Below are positions 18,924-29,117 of a stretch of 64,000 nucleotides of DNA, piece by piece. Every line of letters starts with the position of its first letter. The first letter of the stretch is position 1. The stretch is taken from positions 1 through 64,000 of the forward strand of contig DGBN01000043.1 of assembly GCA_002384815.1 (NCBI GenBank), written 5' to 3'. The stretch comes from Oxalobacteraceae bacterium UBA4003. Lineage in GTDB: Bacteria; Pseudomonadota; Gammaproteobacteria; Burkholderiales; Burkholderiaceae_D. A program made the position numbers and the translations under genes. The notes below the pieces were generated by a model. The model did not search any database. It saw nothing but the letters and a program-made list of their open reading frames with translations, and was not told the origin of the DNA.

Positions 18924-20264
18924 TTATTGTTTAACAACGATCTCGCCGCGCAATGTGTAGGCGTGCGATTGTGTGATGTTGACGTCTACCATCTGACCGA
19001 TCAGACGCGCGGCATTCGCGCCGGCGGCAAAATTGACGACGCGATTGTTTTCGGTGCGACCCTGCAATTCATCCGCATCTTTTTTCGATGGCCCCTCGAC
19101 CAGGATGCGTTGCACGGAGCCGACCATTTCATCGCTGTAGCGGCGCGTGTTTTGATCGATTGCTGCTTGCAGGCGTTGCAGGCGTTTGAGTTTGATTTCG
19201 TGCGGCGTATCGTCTGCCAGATTGGCGGCAGGCGTGCCCGGACGCGGACTGAAAATGAAGCTGAAGCTGTTGTCGTAGCCGATATCGGTGATCAGTTTCA
19301 TCATTGCTTCAAAATCTTCATCGGTTTCACCGGGAAAGCCGACGATGAAGTCGGATGAGATTGAAATATTCGGGCGCACTGCGCGCAAGCGACGCAGAAT
19401 GGATTTGTATTCGAGCGAGGTGTAGCCACGTTTCATCGCTGCCAGAATGCGATCGGAACCGTGCTGTGCCGGCAGATACAGATGATCGACCAGTTTCGGC
19501 ACCTTGGCATAGGTATCGATCAGGCGTTGTGTGAATTCCTTCGGATGACTGGTGACATAGCGTATGCGTTCTATACCTTCCATTTCGGCGATGTATTCGA
19601 TCAGCAATGCAAAATCGGCGATTTCACCGTCGGCCATTTCACCGCGATAGGCATTGACGTTCTGGCCCAGCAGCGTGATTTCCTTCACGCCCTGCGCTTC
19701 GAGTCCGGCGACTTCGGTCAGCACATCGTCGAAACGGCGCGAGACTTCTTCGCCGCGCGTATAAGGCACGACGCAATAGCTGCAGTATTTGCTGCAACCT
19801 TCCATGATAGAGACAAAGGCTGTTGCGCCTTCCACCTTGGCGGGCGGCATGTGGTCGAATTTTTCAATTTCAGGGAAACTGATGTCGACTTGCGAACGTC
19901 CTGTTGAACGGCGTTGCCTGAGCATTTCCGGCAAACGGTGAAGGGTTTGCGGGCCGAACACCAGATCGACGTAAGGGGCGCGCTTGACGATCGCATCGCC
20001 TTCTTGCGAAGCCACACAACCGCCGACGCCTATCATCAGATCCGGTTTGAGCAGCTTCAGTTCACGCAGGCGGCCGAGGTCAGAGAATACTTTTTCCTGC
20101 GCTTTTTCACGCACCGAACAGGTGTTGAGCAGGATGACGTCGGCGTCTTCCGCCTTGTCGGTTTTGATCAATCCGTCGGAAGCGTTGAGCACATCGGCCA
20201 TCTTGTCCGAGTCGTACTCGTTCATCTGGCAACCGAAGGTCTTGATGTAGATCTTTTTCTGCAT
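18924..20264 (-). CDS. miaB: tRNA-2-methylthio-N6-dimethylallyladenosine synthase
   Basis: A 446-aa radical-SAM methylthiotransferase modifying A37 of tRNAs that read UNN codons. The UPF0004 domain opens [12 protein letters not shown] with its cluster cysteines. The radical-SAM motif is [18 protein letters not shown]. The TRAM domain at the C-terminus ends [14 protein letters not shown]. It acts after MiaA, whose gene is also in this window (23634). It is followed by phoH. Confidence 0.97.
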   Translation of the reverse strand: MQKKIYIKTFGCQMNEYDSDKMADVLNASDGLIKTDKAEDADVILLNTCSVREKAQEKVFSDLGRLRELKLLKPDLMIGVGGCVASQEGDAIVKRAPYVDLVFGPQTLHRLPEMLRQRRSTGRSQVDISFPEIEKFDHMPPAKVEGATAFVSIMEGCSKYCSYCVVPYTRGEEVSRRFDDVLTEVAGLEAQGVKEITLLGQNVNAYRGEMADGEIADFALLIEYIAEMEGIERIRYVTSHPKEFTQRLIDTYAKVPKLVDHLYLPAQHGSDRILAAMKRGYTSLEYKSILRRLRAVRPNISISSDFIVGFPGETDEDFEAMMKLITDIGYDNSFSFIFSPRPGTPAANLADDTPHEIKLKRLQRLQAAIDQNTRRYSDEMVGSVQRILVEGPSKKDADELQGRTENNRVVNFAAGANAARLIGQMVDVNITQSHAYTLRGEIVVKQ

Positions 20265-20284
20265 GAGGTGAGGTGCTTGGTGAA

Positions 20285-20662
20285 TTACTTGAAATTGGAT
20301 GCGGGCGCCGGTATGGGCGCAGGCAGTGGAACCGGTAGTGGCACCGGTTTTGGCGGAGTCTGTTTCGCTTCGTCTGCCGTCAGAATCCAGATGCGATCGA
20401 TGTCGCCGTTGCTATCTTCCGTGTAATTCACGGCAAACTGGCTGCCGCGCAAGGATGCTGGCATCTCTATCATATTGTCCTGATTCCAGATGCGCGCACC
20501 AGCTGACAGTGTGCGTGTTTTTTCATTGACGACGACAACAGGATGATGGGCCGGCGTCATCAGGCCGCGTTTGACATCCGCTGGAAAGGGGCGCTCGAAA
20601 GCATGCACAGACAGGCTGGCAAAAGCAAGTGCACAACTGATCAACAAGGTTCCTATGCGCAT
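20285..20662 (-). CDS. Small secreted protein of unknown function with proline-rich tail
   Basis: A 125-aa predicted exported protein. The start at 20662 ([21 protein letters not shown]) is chosen for its Sec signal peptide, cleaved after SVHA, and for a GGAAGC ribosome-binding site upstream. The mature part has a compact domain with [21 protein letters not shown] and ends in a proline-rich stretch ([15 protein letters not shown]). No family was recognised. It lies just upstream of miaB on the same strand. Confidence 0.65.
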   Translation of the reverse strand: MRIGTLLISCALAFASLSVHAFERPFPADVKRGLMTPAHHPVVVVNEKTRTLSAGARIWNQDNMIEMPASLRGSQFAVNYTEDSNGDIDRIWILTADEAKQTPPKPVPLPVPLPAPIPAPASNFK

Positions 20663-20933
20663 GGCAGGCTTCCGTTCCAGGTAAATGAGATGTCGCGATA
20701 CGGCCAGAATGGTCAAATTCGGGCGATGTGTTGCTTGGCGCAAGGCTGGGTGCCTGTACGGCAGCCGAACTGATAGAGGCGTATCTCCAACAGCCGGTGA
20801 AGGCGACATCATATCATGCGGCGCTGTCGGAGGAGTGCGAGCCGGGCTGCTTGCGGTCTGTAGCTGCCGTGGAAATGAAGGTCGCGACAGCCGGGAAATT
20901 CGATGAGTTGTGAGCAGCAGGATGTCTTGTCAT
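20663..20933. other. Intergenic region with no supported gene
   Basis: This gap lies between the secreted-protein start and the gdhA terminator. A 61-codon plus-strand frame (20728-20913) is open, but it has no ribosome-binding site or recognisable family. It presumably carries the promoter of the 20662 gene. Confidence 0.5.
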
Positions 20934-20974
20934 AAAAACAAACAAAGCCGGAATATCCGGCTTTGTTTGTTTTT
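20934..20974 (-). terminator. Bidirectional intrinsic terminator after gdhA
   Basis: A perfect 19-bp inverted repeat (20934-20952 and 20956-20974) with a 3-nt loop. The GC core is GCCGGA/TCCGGC, flanked by A-rich and T-rich arms, so it can terminate on either strand. It lies 21 bp past the gdhA stop. Confidence 0.85.
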
Positions 20975-20994
20975 ACCGCATATGCTGCCAGAGT

Positions 20995-22386
<1,392 letters not shown>

Positions 22387-22477
22387 TCAAATTGAATACT
22401 TTTCCATTTTTAACGCACCTTTTTGTGGCGTTTTAAGGATTTTTACAGCTGAAAATGCGGATGAGAATCCAAAATAG

Positions 22478-22490
22478 TGCAAATTTTGCA
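22478..22490. promoter_or_regulatory. 13-bp palindrome upstream of gdhA
   Basis: The perfect palindrome TGCAAA-T-TTTGCA lies 140 bp upstream of the gdhA start, in the 249-bp gap before uspA. It could be an operator. The regulator is unknown, and AT-rich palindromes also arise by chance. Confidence 0.25.
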
Positions 22491-22587
22491 TGTTGTAGCG
22501 CAAAAACAGGATGACGGATGCCGGGAAAAATGACATGAATCGCGCACAGCATAGCCATTCACTTGCCGGATATCCCCCGATGTTTTG

Positions 22588-23031
22588 TTAGCGGAAGACC
22601 AGTACAGGAATGCTCGAGTGCGCCAATACCTTTTGTGTTTCGCTGCCGACAAACAGCTTGTTCAGGCCTTTGCGTCCATGCGATGCCATGAAAATGACAT
22701 CGCATGCGGATGATTCTGCCGTGCGCACGATTTCTTCATACGGACTGAAAGAGAGGGCGATGGCAGTTTTGCATGTCACGCCCTGGGCGCGGGCAAGCGC
22801 CGCCGCCTTGTCAACATTGTGCTGTGCGATTTCCTGTGCTTTCTCGTCGTAGGCAAGTGAGTCCATTGGAAATACGCCTGCTCCCTCAACCAGCGCCGAA
22901 TACACATAGGGCTCTGCAACGCAGAGCGTGACGAGCTCGCCGTTCATGGTTTTTGCAAATTCTATCGCGGCATCGATGGCTTTGTCGGACAAGGGGGAGC
23001 CGTCTGTTGGCACGAGAATTTTTTTGAACAT
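22588..23031 (-). CDS. uspA: Universal stress protein, UspA family
   Basis: A 147-aa single-domain Usp. The start at 23031 (MFKKILVPTDGS) follows GGAG by 7 bp. The nucleotide-binding motif is MASHGRKGLNKLFVGS, close to the canonical G-x2-G-x9-G-S with the first glycine as alanine. Such proteins help survival under starvation or oxygen limitation. An FNR-type box at 23098-23111 suggests induction at low oxygen. Confidence 0.9.
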   Translation of the reverse strand: MFKKILVPTDGSPLSDKAIDAAIEFAKTMNGELVTLCVAEPYVYSALVEGAGVFPMDSLAYDEKAQEIAQHNVDKAAALARAQGVTCKTAIALSFSPYEEIVRTAESSACDVIFMASHGRKGLNKLFVGSETQKVLAHSSIPVLVFR

Positions 23032-23097
23032 GGTTTTCTCCGGTGGTTGGAAAACGCTACTGCCCATTGAGGATATATCCACAGGATTCTGCTCAGT

Positions 23098-23111
23098 CTG
23101 ATCCAGATCAA
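23098..23111 (-). promoter_or_regulatory. FNR/Anr-type box upstream of uspA
   Basis: The site reads CTGAT-CCAG-ATCAA, one base off TTGAT-N4-ATCAA. Its centre is about 73 bp upstream of the uspA start. A TATATC that could serve as -10 (plus positions 23072-23077) puts the box near -41.5, the usual activating position. Confidence 0.55.
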
Positions 23112-23341
23112 AGAAACAGCAAAATTGTGTACCTGAATCCTGTCCTCGATATTCTCAAGGGATAAGAAATGTCCGTGAAGCTAGCAATCCATAGTAAATG
23201 AAAACAAGGTACCTGCGCCATGTTGTCCAAATTCAAGGGAAGTAAAAAGTCGGGTCATATGAATAATGCGTAGTATGGAACTCCCTTGTGGCGCATGGTT
23301 GTTCAATGCAATAACAGATGCCGCAGGCGCGAAAGTGCAGG
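23112..23341. other. Intergenic region, no gene seen
   Basis: This lies between the uspA promoter and the tRNA-Met terminator. No convincing coding frame, RNA or repeat was found. Confidence 0.5.
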
Positions 23342-23381
23342 ACAACAAAAAACCCGCGCTCTCGTGAGAGGAACGCGGGTT
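23342..23381 (-). terminator. Intrinsic terminator of tRNA-Met
   Basis: On the minus strand an 8-bp GC-rich stem (AACCCGCG/CGCGGGTT, arms at 23374-23381 and 23351-23358) is followed by TTTTGTTGT. It sits just downstream of the tRNA gene. Confidence 0.8.
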
Positions 23382-23402
23382 CATGCATTTCTTGTTCTTG
23401 GT

Positions 23403-23476
23403 GGTGATAGGTGGATTTGAACCACCGACCCCAGCATTATGAGTGCTGTGCTCTAACCAACTGAGCTATATCACCA
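23403..23476 (-). tRNA. tRNA-Met (anticodon CAU)
   Basis: A full cloverleaf: acceptor GGTGATA/TATCACC, D arm GCTC-AGTTGGTTA-GAGC, anticodon stem CAGCA/TGCTG with loop CTCATAA (anticodon CAU), variable GGGTC, and T arm GGTGG-TTCAAAT-CCACC. The discriminator is A at 23403. The next three bases would give CCC, not CCA, so the 3' CCA is not encoded. It looks like elongator Met rather than initiator, since the first acceptor pair is formed. A tRNA-Ile2 (lysidine) is the alternative for CAU. Confidence 0.92.
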
Positions 23477-23488
23477 AACAGCCGAAAA

Positions 23489-23517
23489 TTATGACGTTTC
23501 CGGCAGGCTAAGTCAAT
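23489..23517 (-). promoter_or_regulatory. Sigma-70 promoter of tRNA-Met
   Basis: Minus strand TTGACT (23517-23512) and CATAAT (23494-23489) are separated by exactly 17 bp. The predicted start is about 6 bp before the mature tRNA 5' end. Confidence 0.8.
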
Positions 23518-23633
23518 ATGAAATTGCGGTAAAGGGTAATTTATCCCTTGAAGTCATCCGATTTTTTGCCGGCTTAATTGGTAAAGATCATTATGCAAGT
23601 TGCAAGCAATTTATCTTTTTGCGATCGTCGGTG

Positions 23634-24590
23634 CTAGTGCGGCACTTTGCCTGTGCTGGCCATCTTGCGCAAAATACTGTCCGCAACGTCGGGTGCGAGG
23701 CAATCGATTACCTGCCGCTCCGGCATGCTGCGCAGCCAGGTCAGTTGACGTTTGGCCAGTTGGCGGGTGGCGGCGATGCCTTTTTCGCGTAACTCTGTCA
23801 GGCCGTATGTGCCATCCAGATATTCCCAGCTCTGGCGATAACCGACGCAGCGCATGGATGGCAGGCCGGGATGCAGGTCGCCGCGTGCGCGCAAGGCACG
23901 TACTTCATCGAGCAAGCCGCCGTCTTTCAGCATGGCATCGAAGCGGTTGGCAATGCGCGCATGCAGGATGCTGCGCTCGGATGGTTCCAGTGCTATCGGC
24001 AACAAGGTAAACGGCAATTCGCTTTTGGGCGCTTGCGCCAGCAATGCGGACATCGGCTGCCCGGTCAGGGCGATGATTTCCAGCGCGCGTTGTATGCGTT
24101 GTGAGTCGTTTGGTTTCAAACGTGCAAAGGTTACAGGATCCAGTTTTTCCAGTTTTGCATGCATGGCTGGCGAGCCGATCAGCGCAGCTTCTGCGTCCAG
24201 TTCTGCGCGTAGTGCCGCGTCGGCTTGCGGCAGCGCATCGAGGCCGTCTTTCAATCCCTTGAAGTACAGCATGGTGCCGCCGACCAGCAGCGGCAGTTTG
24301 CCGCGTGCACTGATTTCCGCAATCAGGCGTATCGCATCCTGGCGAAATTGCATGACCGAATAAGCATCGAGCGGATCGAGTATGTCGATCAGGTGGTGCG
24401 GCACGCTGGCGCGCTCTTCATCGGTCGGTTTTGCGGTGCCTATATTCATTTCGCGGTACACGAGGGCGGAATCGACGGAAATGATTTCAGACGGGGTGTG
24501 CGCGGCGATTGCCAGCGCTGCGGCAGTTTTGCCGGAGGCGGTCGGCCCCATGATGGCGACGGCCAGCGGTTTTGCGGATGGCTTGCTCAT
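23634..24590 (-). CDS. miaA: tRNA dimethylallyltransferase
   Basis: A 318-aa enzyme adding dimethylallyl to N6 of A37, the substrate for MiaB. The P-loop [15 protein letters not shown] is at the N-terminus, followed by [19 protein letters not shown] and later [14 protein letters not shown]. It follows mutL by 45 bp on the same strand, the familiar mutL-miaA arrangement. Confidence 0.97.
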   Translation of the reverse strand: MSKPSAKPLAVAIMGPTASGKTAAALAIAAHTPSEIISVDSALVYREMNIGTAKPTDEERASVPHHLIDILDPLDAYSVMQFRQDAIRLIAEISARGKLPLLVGGTMLYFKGLKDGLDALPQADAALRAELDAEAALIGSPAMHAKLEKLDPVTFARLKPNDSQRIQRALEIIALTGQPMSALLAQAPKSELPFTLLPIALEPSERSILHARIANRFDAMLKDGGLLDEVRALRARGDLHPGLPSMRCVGYRQSWEYLDGTYGLTELREKGIAATRQLAKRQLTWLRSMPERQVIDCLAPDVADSILRKMASTGKVPH

Positions 24591-24635
24591 GTGCGTGCTG
24601 CCGGCAGGAAGTGTCTGTGCGTCTGGCGTCGCATG

Positions 24636-26474
24636 TTAGCGTCCGCGCTCGAACAGTTTGTCCAGATCGGACAGACCAAGCTGTACCCAGGTTGGACGAC
24701 CATGATTGCATTGATCGGCACGTTCGGTGGCTTCCATCTGGCGCAGCAGGGCATTCATTTCCGGCACGGTCAGTGTGCGGTTGGCGCGTACTGCGGTATG
24801 ACAGGCCAGCGTGCCGAGCAATTCATTGCGGCGTTCAAGCAGCACGCGCGAGCCGCCGAATTCGCGCACGTCGCGCAATACATCGCGCGCCAGTGTTTGT
24901 GCATCGGCATTTTTCAGCAGTACAGGAACGGCGCGTACCGCAAGGGTAGTTGGCGACAAGGCCGCGATATCGAAACCCAATGCTTGCAGGATGTCCTGAT
25001 TGTCTTCCGCCGTGCCGACTTCCACGCCATCGGCGTAAAAGGTGATCGGGATCAGCAGTGGTTGTACCTGCATCTCATTGTCGTCGAGTGCATGTTTCAA
25101 CTGTTCATACAGGATGCGTTCGTGCGCAGCATGCATATCAACCAGCACCAGACCTTTGGTGTTTTGCGCGAGAATGAAAATGCCATGCAACTGCGCCAGC
25201 GCAAAGCCCAGTGGGAATTCATCGTCCGGCAGCGTTTGCCCACTATTGCTACCTGCAGCATGCAGCGACGGCGCAGTGCTGTTGCTGTCATTGGATGCGG
25301 GACCGTTGGCAAACAGGGCGCCATAATTCGCTGCGCTTTGCGCCACACCATATGATGAGTTGAACTGTGGTGCAAATGAAGTTTGCTGTTGTTCGCGTAA
25401 CCATGGCATCGCACCGGATGGTGCCGGCGTGGGTGCCGGGGCAGCGCCAAATGCTGTCGCCGAGGTTTGTGCCAGCGCACGGCTGATGGCATGGAACACG
25501 AACTGATGCACGGCGCGACTATCGCGGAAGCGGACTTCGATTTTCGACGGATGTACGTTCACATCGACCAGTGCAGGATCGAGTTCCAGGCTGATTACAT
25601 ACGATGGATAGCGGTCGCCGTGCAATACATCCTGATAAGCCGAGCGCACCGCATGCGTGAGCAATTTGTCGCGTACGAAGCGACCATTGACATAAAAGTA
25701 TTGCGCATCTGCACGCGCCTTGGATGCAGTCGGCAAACCGATGAAACCGTGCAGGTGCAAGGAGCCGGCGGTTTCTTCCAGAGGCAGGCGTGCGGCAGAA
25801 AATTCATTGCCGAGTATATGCGCGCTACGCTTGGCGATGTCGCTGACTGCCCAGTGATCTATGGTCTTGCCGTTATGCGTGAGTGAAAACGCAACATCGG
25901 GACGCGACAAGGCAATGCGGCGTACCACTTCCGCGCAATGGCCGAATTCGGTCTGCTCGGTTTTCAGGAACTTGCGACGCGCCGGTGTGTTGAAATACAG
26001 GTCCTGTACATCAACCGTGGTGCCGGCGGCGCCGGAAGAGGGTGCTACCGTGCTTTTCTGGTCGGTGATTTGCACACCGCTGATTTCCCACGCATGTGCA
26101 GCATCGGCGGTGCGTGAAGTCAGCGTCAGTTGTGCAACCGAGGCAATCGACGCCAGTGCTTCACCGCGAAAACCCAGCGTGGCAACATTCTCCAATTCGG
26201 TCAGTGAATTGATTTTAGACGTTGCATGCCTGGCCAGCGCCAGTGGCAATTGTTCCGGTGCGATGCCGCGACCATTGTCGGTGATGGCGATCCGTTTGAC
26301 GCCGCCTTGTTCCAGCCGCACGCTGATGTGCGTGGCGCCGGCATCCAGCGCGTTTTCCAGCAATTCCTTGACAACGGCGGAGGGGCGTTCAACCACCTCG
26401 CCGGCGGCGATTTGTGAAATGAGCTGGTCTGAGAGTGCTTGTATCGGTCGGGCCGATGGAGAGGATGCGTGCAT
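24636..26474 (-). CDS. mutL: DNA mismatch repair protein MutL
   Basis: A 612-aa GHKL ATPase. The N-terminal motifs KELLENALDAGAT, ITDNGRGI, LGFRGEALASI and YFNTPARRKF are intact. A variable proline/serine-rich linker spans about residues 335-410. The C-terminal dimerisation domain has LVDMHAAHERILYE (Asp446), a form of the D-Q-H-A-x2-E-x4-E endonuclease motif with Gln changed to Met, and the supporting ACHTAVRA and CNHGRP motifs. It is therefore probably an incising MutL, as in species without MutH. Confidence 0.95.
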   Translation of the reverse strand: MHASSPSARPIQALSDQLISQIAAGEVVERPSAVVKELLENALDAGATHISVRLEQGGVKRIAITDNGRGIAPEQLPLALARHATSKINSLTELENVATLGFRGEALASIASVAQLTLTSRTADAAHAWEISGVQITDQKSTVAPSSGAAGTTVDVQDLYFNTPARRKFLKTEQTEFGHCAEVVRRIALSRPDVAFSLTHNGKTIDHWAVSDIAKRSAHILGNEFSAARLPLEETAGSLHLHGFIGLPTASKARADAQYFYVNGRFVRDKLLTHAVRSAYQDVLHGDRYPSYVISLELDPALVDVNVHPSKIEVRFRDSRAVHQFVFHAISRALAQTSATAFGAAPAPTPAPSGAMPWLREQQQTSFAPQFNSSYGVAQSAANYGALFANGPASNDSNSTAPSLHAAGSNSGQTLPDDEFPLGFALAQLHGIFILAQNTKGLVLVDMHAAHERILYEQLKHALDDNEMQVQPLLIPITFYADGVEVGTAEDNQDILQALGFDIAALSPTTLAVRAVPVLLKNADAQTLARDVLRDVREFGGSRVLLERRNELLGTLACHTAVRANRTLTVPEMNALLRQMEATERADQCNHGRPTWVQLGLSDLDKLFERGR

Positions 26475-26596
26475 CTGCAGATTATAACGTCGCCGGCGTG
26501 CGATCGGCAGTGAACCGACGATCGATCAGGCGGTCTTTCTGCGTGATCGGTGCGCCTGCAGCGTGGTGTATCATGCTGCCGCTACCAAGGAAAATT

Positions 26597-27238
26597 ATGG
26601 ATTTCATGCAGTTCTTCGACATGATTTTGCATGTCGACAAGTATCTCGGAACATTTATCGCACAATACGGCGCACTGATTTATCTGGTGTTGTTTGCAAT
26701 TATTTTTTGTGAAACCGGTCTGGTCGTCTTCCCATTTTTGCCAGGAGACACTTTGCTTTTCATTGCGGGTGCATTTTGTGCCTCCGGCAGCATGAATCTC
26801 TGGTTGCTGCTGAGTTTGCTGATCACAGCCGCGATTCTGGGCAACACGGTAAATTACTGGATAGGCCAGCGGATAGGTGAAAAAGTATTCACGCACGATT
26901 ATCGCTGGCTGGATAGAGCGGCGCTGCGAAAGACGCATGCCTTTTATGAAAATCACGGCGGGAAAACGCTGATACTGGCGCGTTTCCTTCCCATCGTTCG
27001 CACGTTCGCGCCCTTCGTTGCCGGCGTATCAAGAATGACTTTTGTGCGCTTCCAGTTTTTCAATGTCACCGGTGCGGTTTTGTGGGTGGTACTGCTGGTC
27101 GTCGGCGGTTACCTGTTCGGTAATATCCCGATTATCCGCGATCATCTGAACACCATTGTGCTGGTGGGTGTGGGCGCTGCTGCGATTCCGGTTGTGCTCG
27201 GTGCATTATGGAAGCTGGCGCAACGATTCAGTAAGTAA
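26597..27238 (+). CDS. DedA-family inner-membrane protein
   Basis: A 213-aa polytopic protein of the DedA (SNARE-associated/VTT) family. The signature is ETGLVVFPFLPGDTLLFIAG, with ARFLPIVRTFAPFVAGVSRM in the second half. DedA proteins are needed for proton-motive-force and envelope homeostasis and take part in lipid carrier flipping. The start at 26597 is preceded by AAGG; upstream in-frame codons overlap the divergent mutL and are unlikely. Four to five hydrophobic segments are visible. Confidence 0.9.
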   Translation: MDFMQFFDMILHVDKYLGTFIAQYGALIYLVLFAIIFCETGLVVFPFLPGDTLLFIAGAFCASGSMNLWLLLSLLITAAILGNTVNYWIGQRIGEKVFTHDYRWLDRAALRKTHAFYENHGGKTLILARFLPIVRTFAPFVAGVSRMTFVRFQFFNVTGAVLWVVLLVVGGYLFGNIPIIRDHLNTIVLVGVGAAAIPVVLGALWKLAQRFSK

Positions 27239-27271
27239 AAATTTGCCTTATTGTCCACCGCCCCGCCGGGA

Positions 27272-28573
27272 TTACATCATCCGGCCCTTTGCCAGCGGTG
27301 GGTTTTTTGCAAAATATTTCCGTATGCCCTGCGAAATGGCGTCCGCCATTCGGTTCTGATAAGCGTCATCGTTCAATTTGGCTTCTTCTGCCGGATTGGA
27401 AATGAAAGCTGTCTCGATCAGAATGCTCGGAATATCGGGCGCCTTCAATACTGCAAAACCAGCCTGTTCCACCGCATCCTTGTGCAGACGATTGATGCCG
27501 CCGATTTCGTTCAATACTGCTTTGCCCAGCTTCAGACTGTCGTTGATTTGTGCTGTGGTGGACAGATCGAGCAGCACGCTGGCCAGTTGCTTGTCGTGAT
27601 TCTTGATATTCGCGCCGCCTATCAGATCGGCGGCATTTTCCTTGTTGGCGAGCCAGCGTGCAGCGGTCGAGCTGGCGCCTTTTTCCGATAGTGCAAAGAC
27701 CGATGAGCCGTTGGCAGTCGGCTTTACAAACGCATCGGCGTGTATAGAGACGAACAGATCGGCCTGTACCTTGCGTGCTTTTTGTACACGTACATGCAGT
27801 GGCACAAAATAATCGCCGTCGCGGGTCAGCATGACGCGCATGTTCGGGTGCTGTTCGAGTTTGGCTTTGAGCCGCTTGGCGATCGCCAGCACGATGTTTT
27901 TTTCGTAACTGCCGCGACGTCCCACTGCGCCCGGATCTTCGCCACCATGGCCGGGGTCCAGTGCAATCGTCAGCATGCGGTTTACTTGTGGTGCGCGATC
28001 CGTCTTGGGTTCCGCGTATGGTGGTGTGATTGCAGCTACCGGCGGCGGCATCGTGTCCGGCGGCGCGTCGATCGACCATTGCCCTTTTTCTATCAGCGCC
28101 GCGATCGGGTCGGGCGGATTGATCGGGTACAGGTCAAATACCAGTCTGTGTTTATATTCGCCTACCGGAGCTAGTGTAAATACCTGCGGATTGACTTCTT
28201 CCTTCAGATCGAACACCAGCCGCACCACATTCGGCCGGTTCTGGCCGACACGTACCTGCTTGATGTAGGGATCGTTGGAGTGGATTTTTGCGATCAGGCT
28301 TTTCAAGGTCGGGCCAAGCTCTATGCCTTCGACATCGACGACCAGCCGCTCGGGATTCTTGATGATGAAATGGCTGGTCTTCAGGTCCGTATCATTTTCC
28401 AGTGTGACGCGGGTGTACTCTTCAGCCGGCCAGACACGCACGGCGAGAATTTGCGCGGCCAGCGCGGACAGCGGGGAAAATAGCGAAATCAGCAGCGTGC
28501 CGCCCGCTCTGAGAACGGTGCGGCGCACTTTGGCTTTTACAGATTTGGAGCGAATTTCAGTCGGTTCAGACAT
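27272..28573 (-). CDS. amiC: N-acetylmuramoyl-L-alanine amidase, AmiC type
   Basis: A 433-aa exported cell-wall amidase. The N-terminus has a twin-arginine signal (VRRTVLRAGG and a hydrophobic stretch), then an AMIN domain (about 42-145) and a zinc-dependent Amidase_3 domain (LALDPGHGGEDPGAVG, the SIHADAF histidine, and the LIETAFISNPAEE glutamate). It splits septal peptidoglycan during division. It overlaps tsaE by 37 bp, the conserved tsaE-amiC order. Confidence 0.94.
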   Translation of the reverse strand: MSEPTEIRSKSVKAKVRRTVLRAGGTLLISLFSPLSALAAQILAVRVWPAEEYTRVTLENDTDLKTSHFIIKNPERLVVDVEGIELGPTLKSLIAKIHSNDPYIKQVRVGQNRPNVVRLVFDLKEEVNPQVFTLAPVGEYKHRLVFDLYPINPPDPIAALIEKGQWSIDAPPDTMPPPVAAITPPYAEPKTDRAPQVNRMLTIALDPGHGGEDPGAVGRRGSYEKNIVLAIAKRLKAKLEQHPNMRVMLTRDGDYFVPLHVRVQKARKVQADLFVSIHADAFVKPTANGSSVFALSEKGASSTAARWLANKENAADLIGGANIKNHDKQLASVLLDLSTTAQINDSLKLGKAVLNEIGGINRLHKDAVEQAGFAVLKAPDIPSILIETAFISNPAEEAKLNDDAYQNRMADAISQGIRKYFAKNPPLAKGRMM

Positions 28574-29022
28574 TCAACACCTTGTTCGGACAACGATTGC
28601 AATTCTACATCACGTCCTTCGCCGGCAACGGCAAGTGAAATACTCAGGTCGGGCGGCGGCAGCACTTCTTCCGCTTTTTCCGGCCACTCGACGACGCAAA
28701 TTGTTTGATGGTTGAAGTATTCGCGGAAACCGGCATCGAGAAATTCCTCGGCGCTCGCCATCCGGTATAAATCGAAATGGATCACATTGACGGTTTGTCC
28801 GGCAATCGCAAGCGCATATGGTTCGGCCAGGGTATAGGTCGGACTTTTTACATGACCCTCATGACCAAGTGCATGCAGCATGGCGCGCGTCAATGCGGTT
28901 TTCCCGGCGCCCAGATCGCCATGCAGATAAATCGTCAAGCCCGGCTGCAGCGCGCGCGCGAGTGCAGCACCGAGTGCAATGGTGCCGGCTTCTTCGTGCA
29001 GGTGTACGGTCAGAGCTTGCAT
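28537..29022 (-). CDS. tsaE: tRNA threonylcarbamoyladenosine biosynthesis ATPase
   Basis: A 161-aa P-loop ATPase that drives the TsaBD complex in t6A37 synthesis. Walker A is HGDLGAGKTALTRA, followed by VKSPTYTLAEPY and IHFDLYRMASAEEF. Its partner TsaD is encoded at 43125. The 3' end overlaps amiC. Confidence 0.95.
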   Translation of the reverse strand: MQALTVHLHEEAGTIALGAALARALQPGLTIYLHGDLGAGKTALTRAMLHALGHEGHVKSPTYTLAEPYALAIAGQTVNVIHFDLYRMASAEEFLDAGFREYFNHQTICVVEWPEKAEEVLPPPDLSISLAVAGEGRDVELQSLSEQGVECLNRLKFAPNL

Positions 29023-29117
29023 AGGTTACGAAGGTTTATTTAAATTCAGTGGCTAGCGACTGTACGATGTCATTGGCACGGCGGAGTTCATTTTCTTTAA
29101 CTGCATAGTGGCCGGAC

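Noticed and set aside
20728..20913. A 61-codon frame upstream of the secreted-protein gene
   Set aside because: No Shine-Dalgarno, no family, and its coding character is not distinct from flanking DNA.
24225..25355. A 376-codon plus-strand frame across miaA and mutL
   Set aside because: It is antisense to two clear genes and has no ribosome-binding site or recognisable domain.
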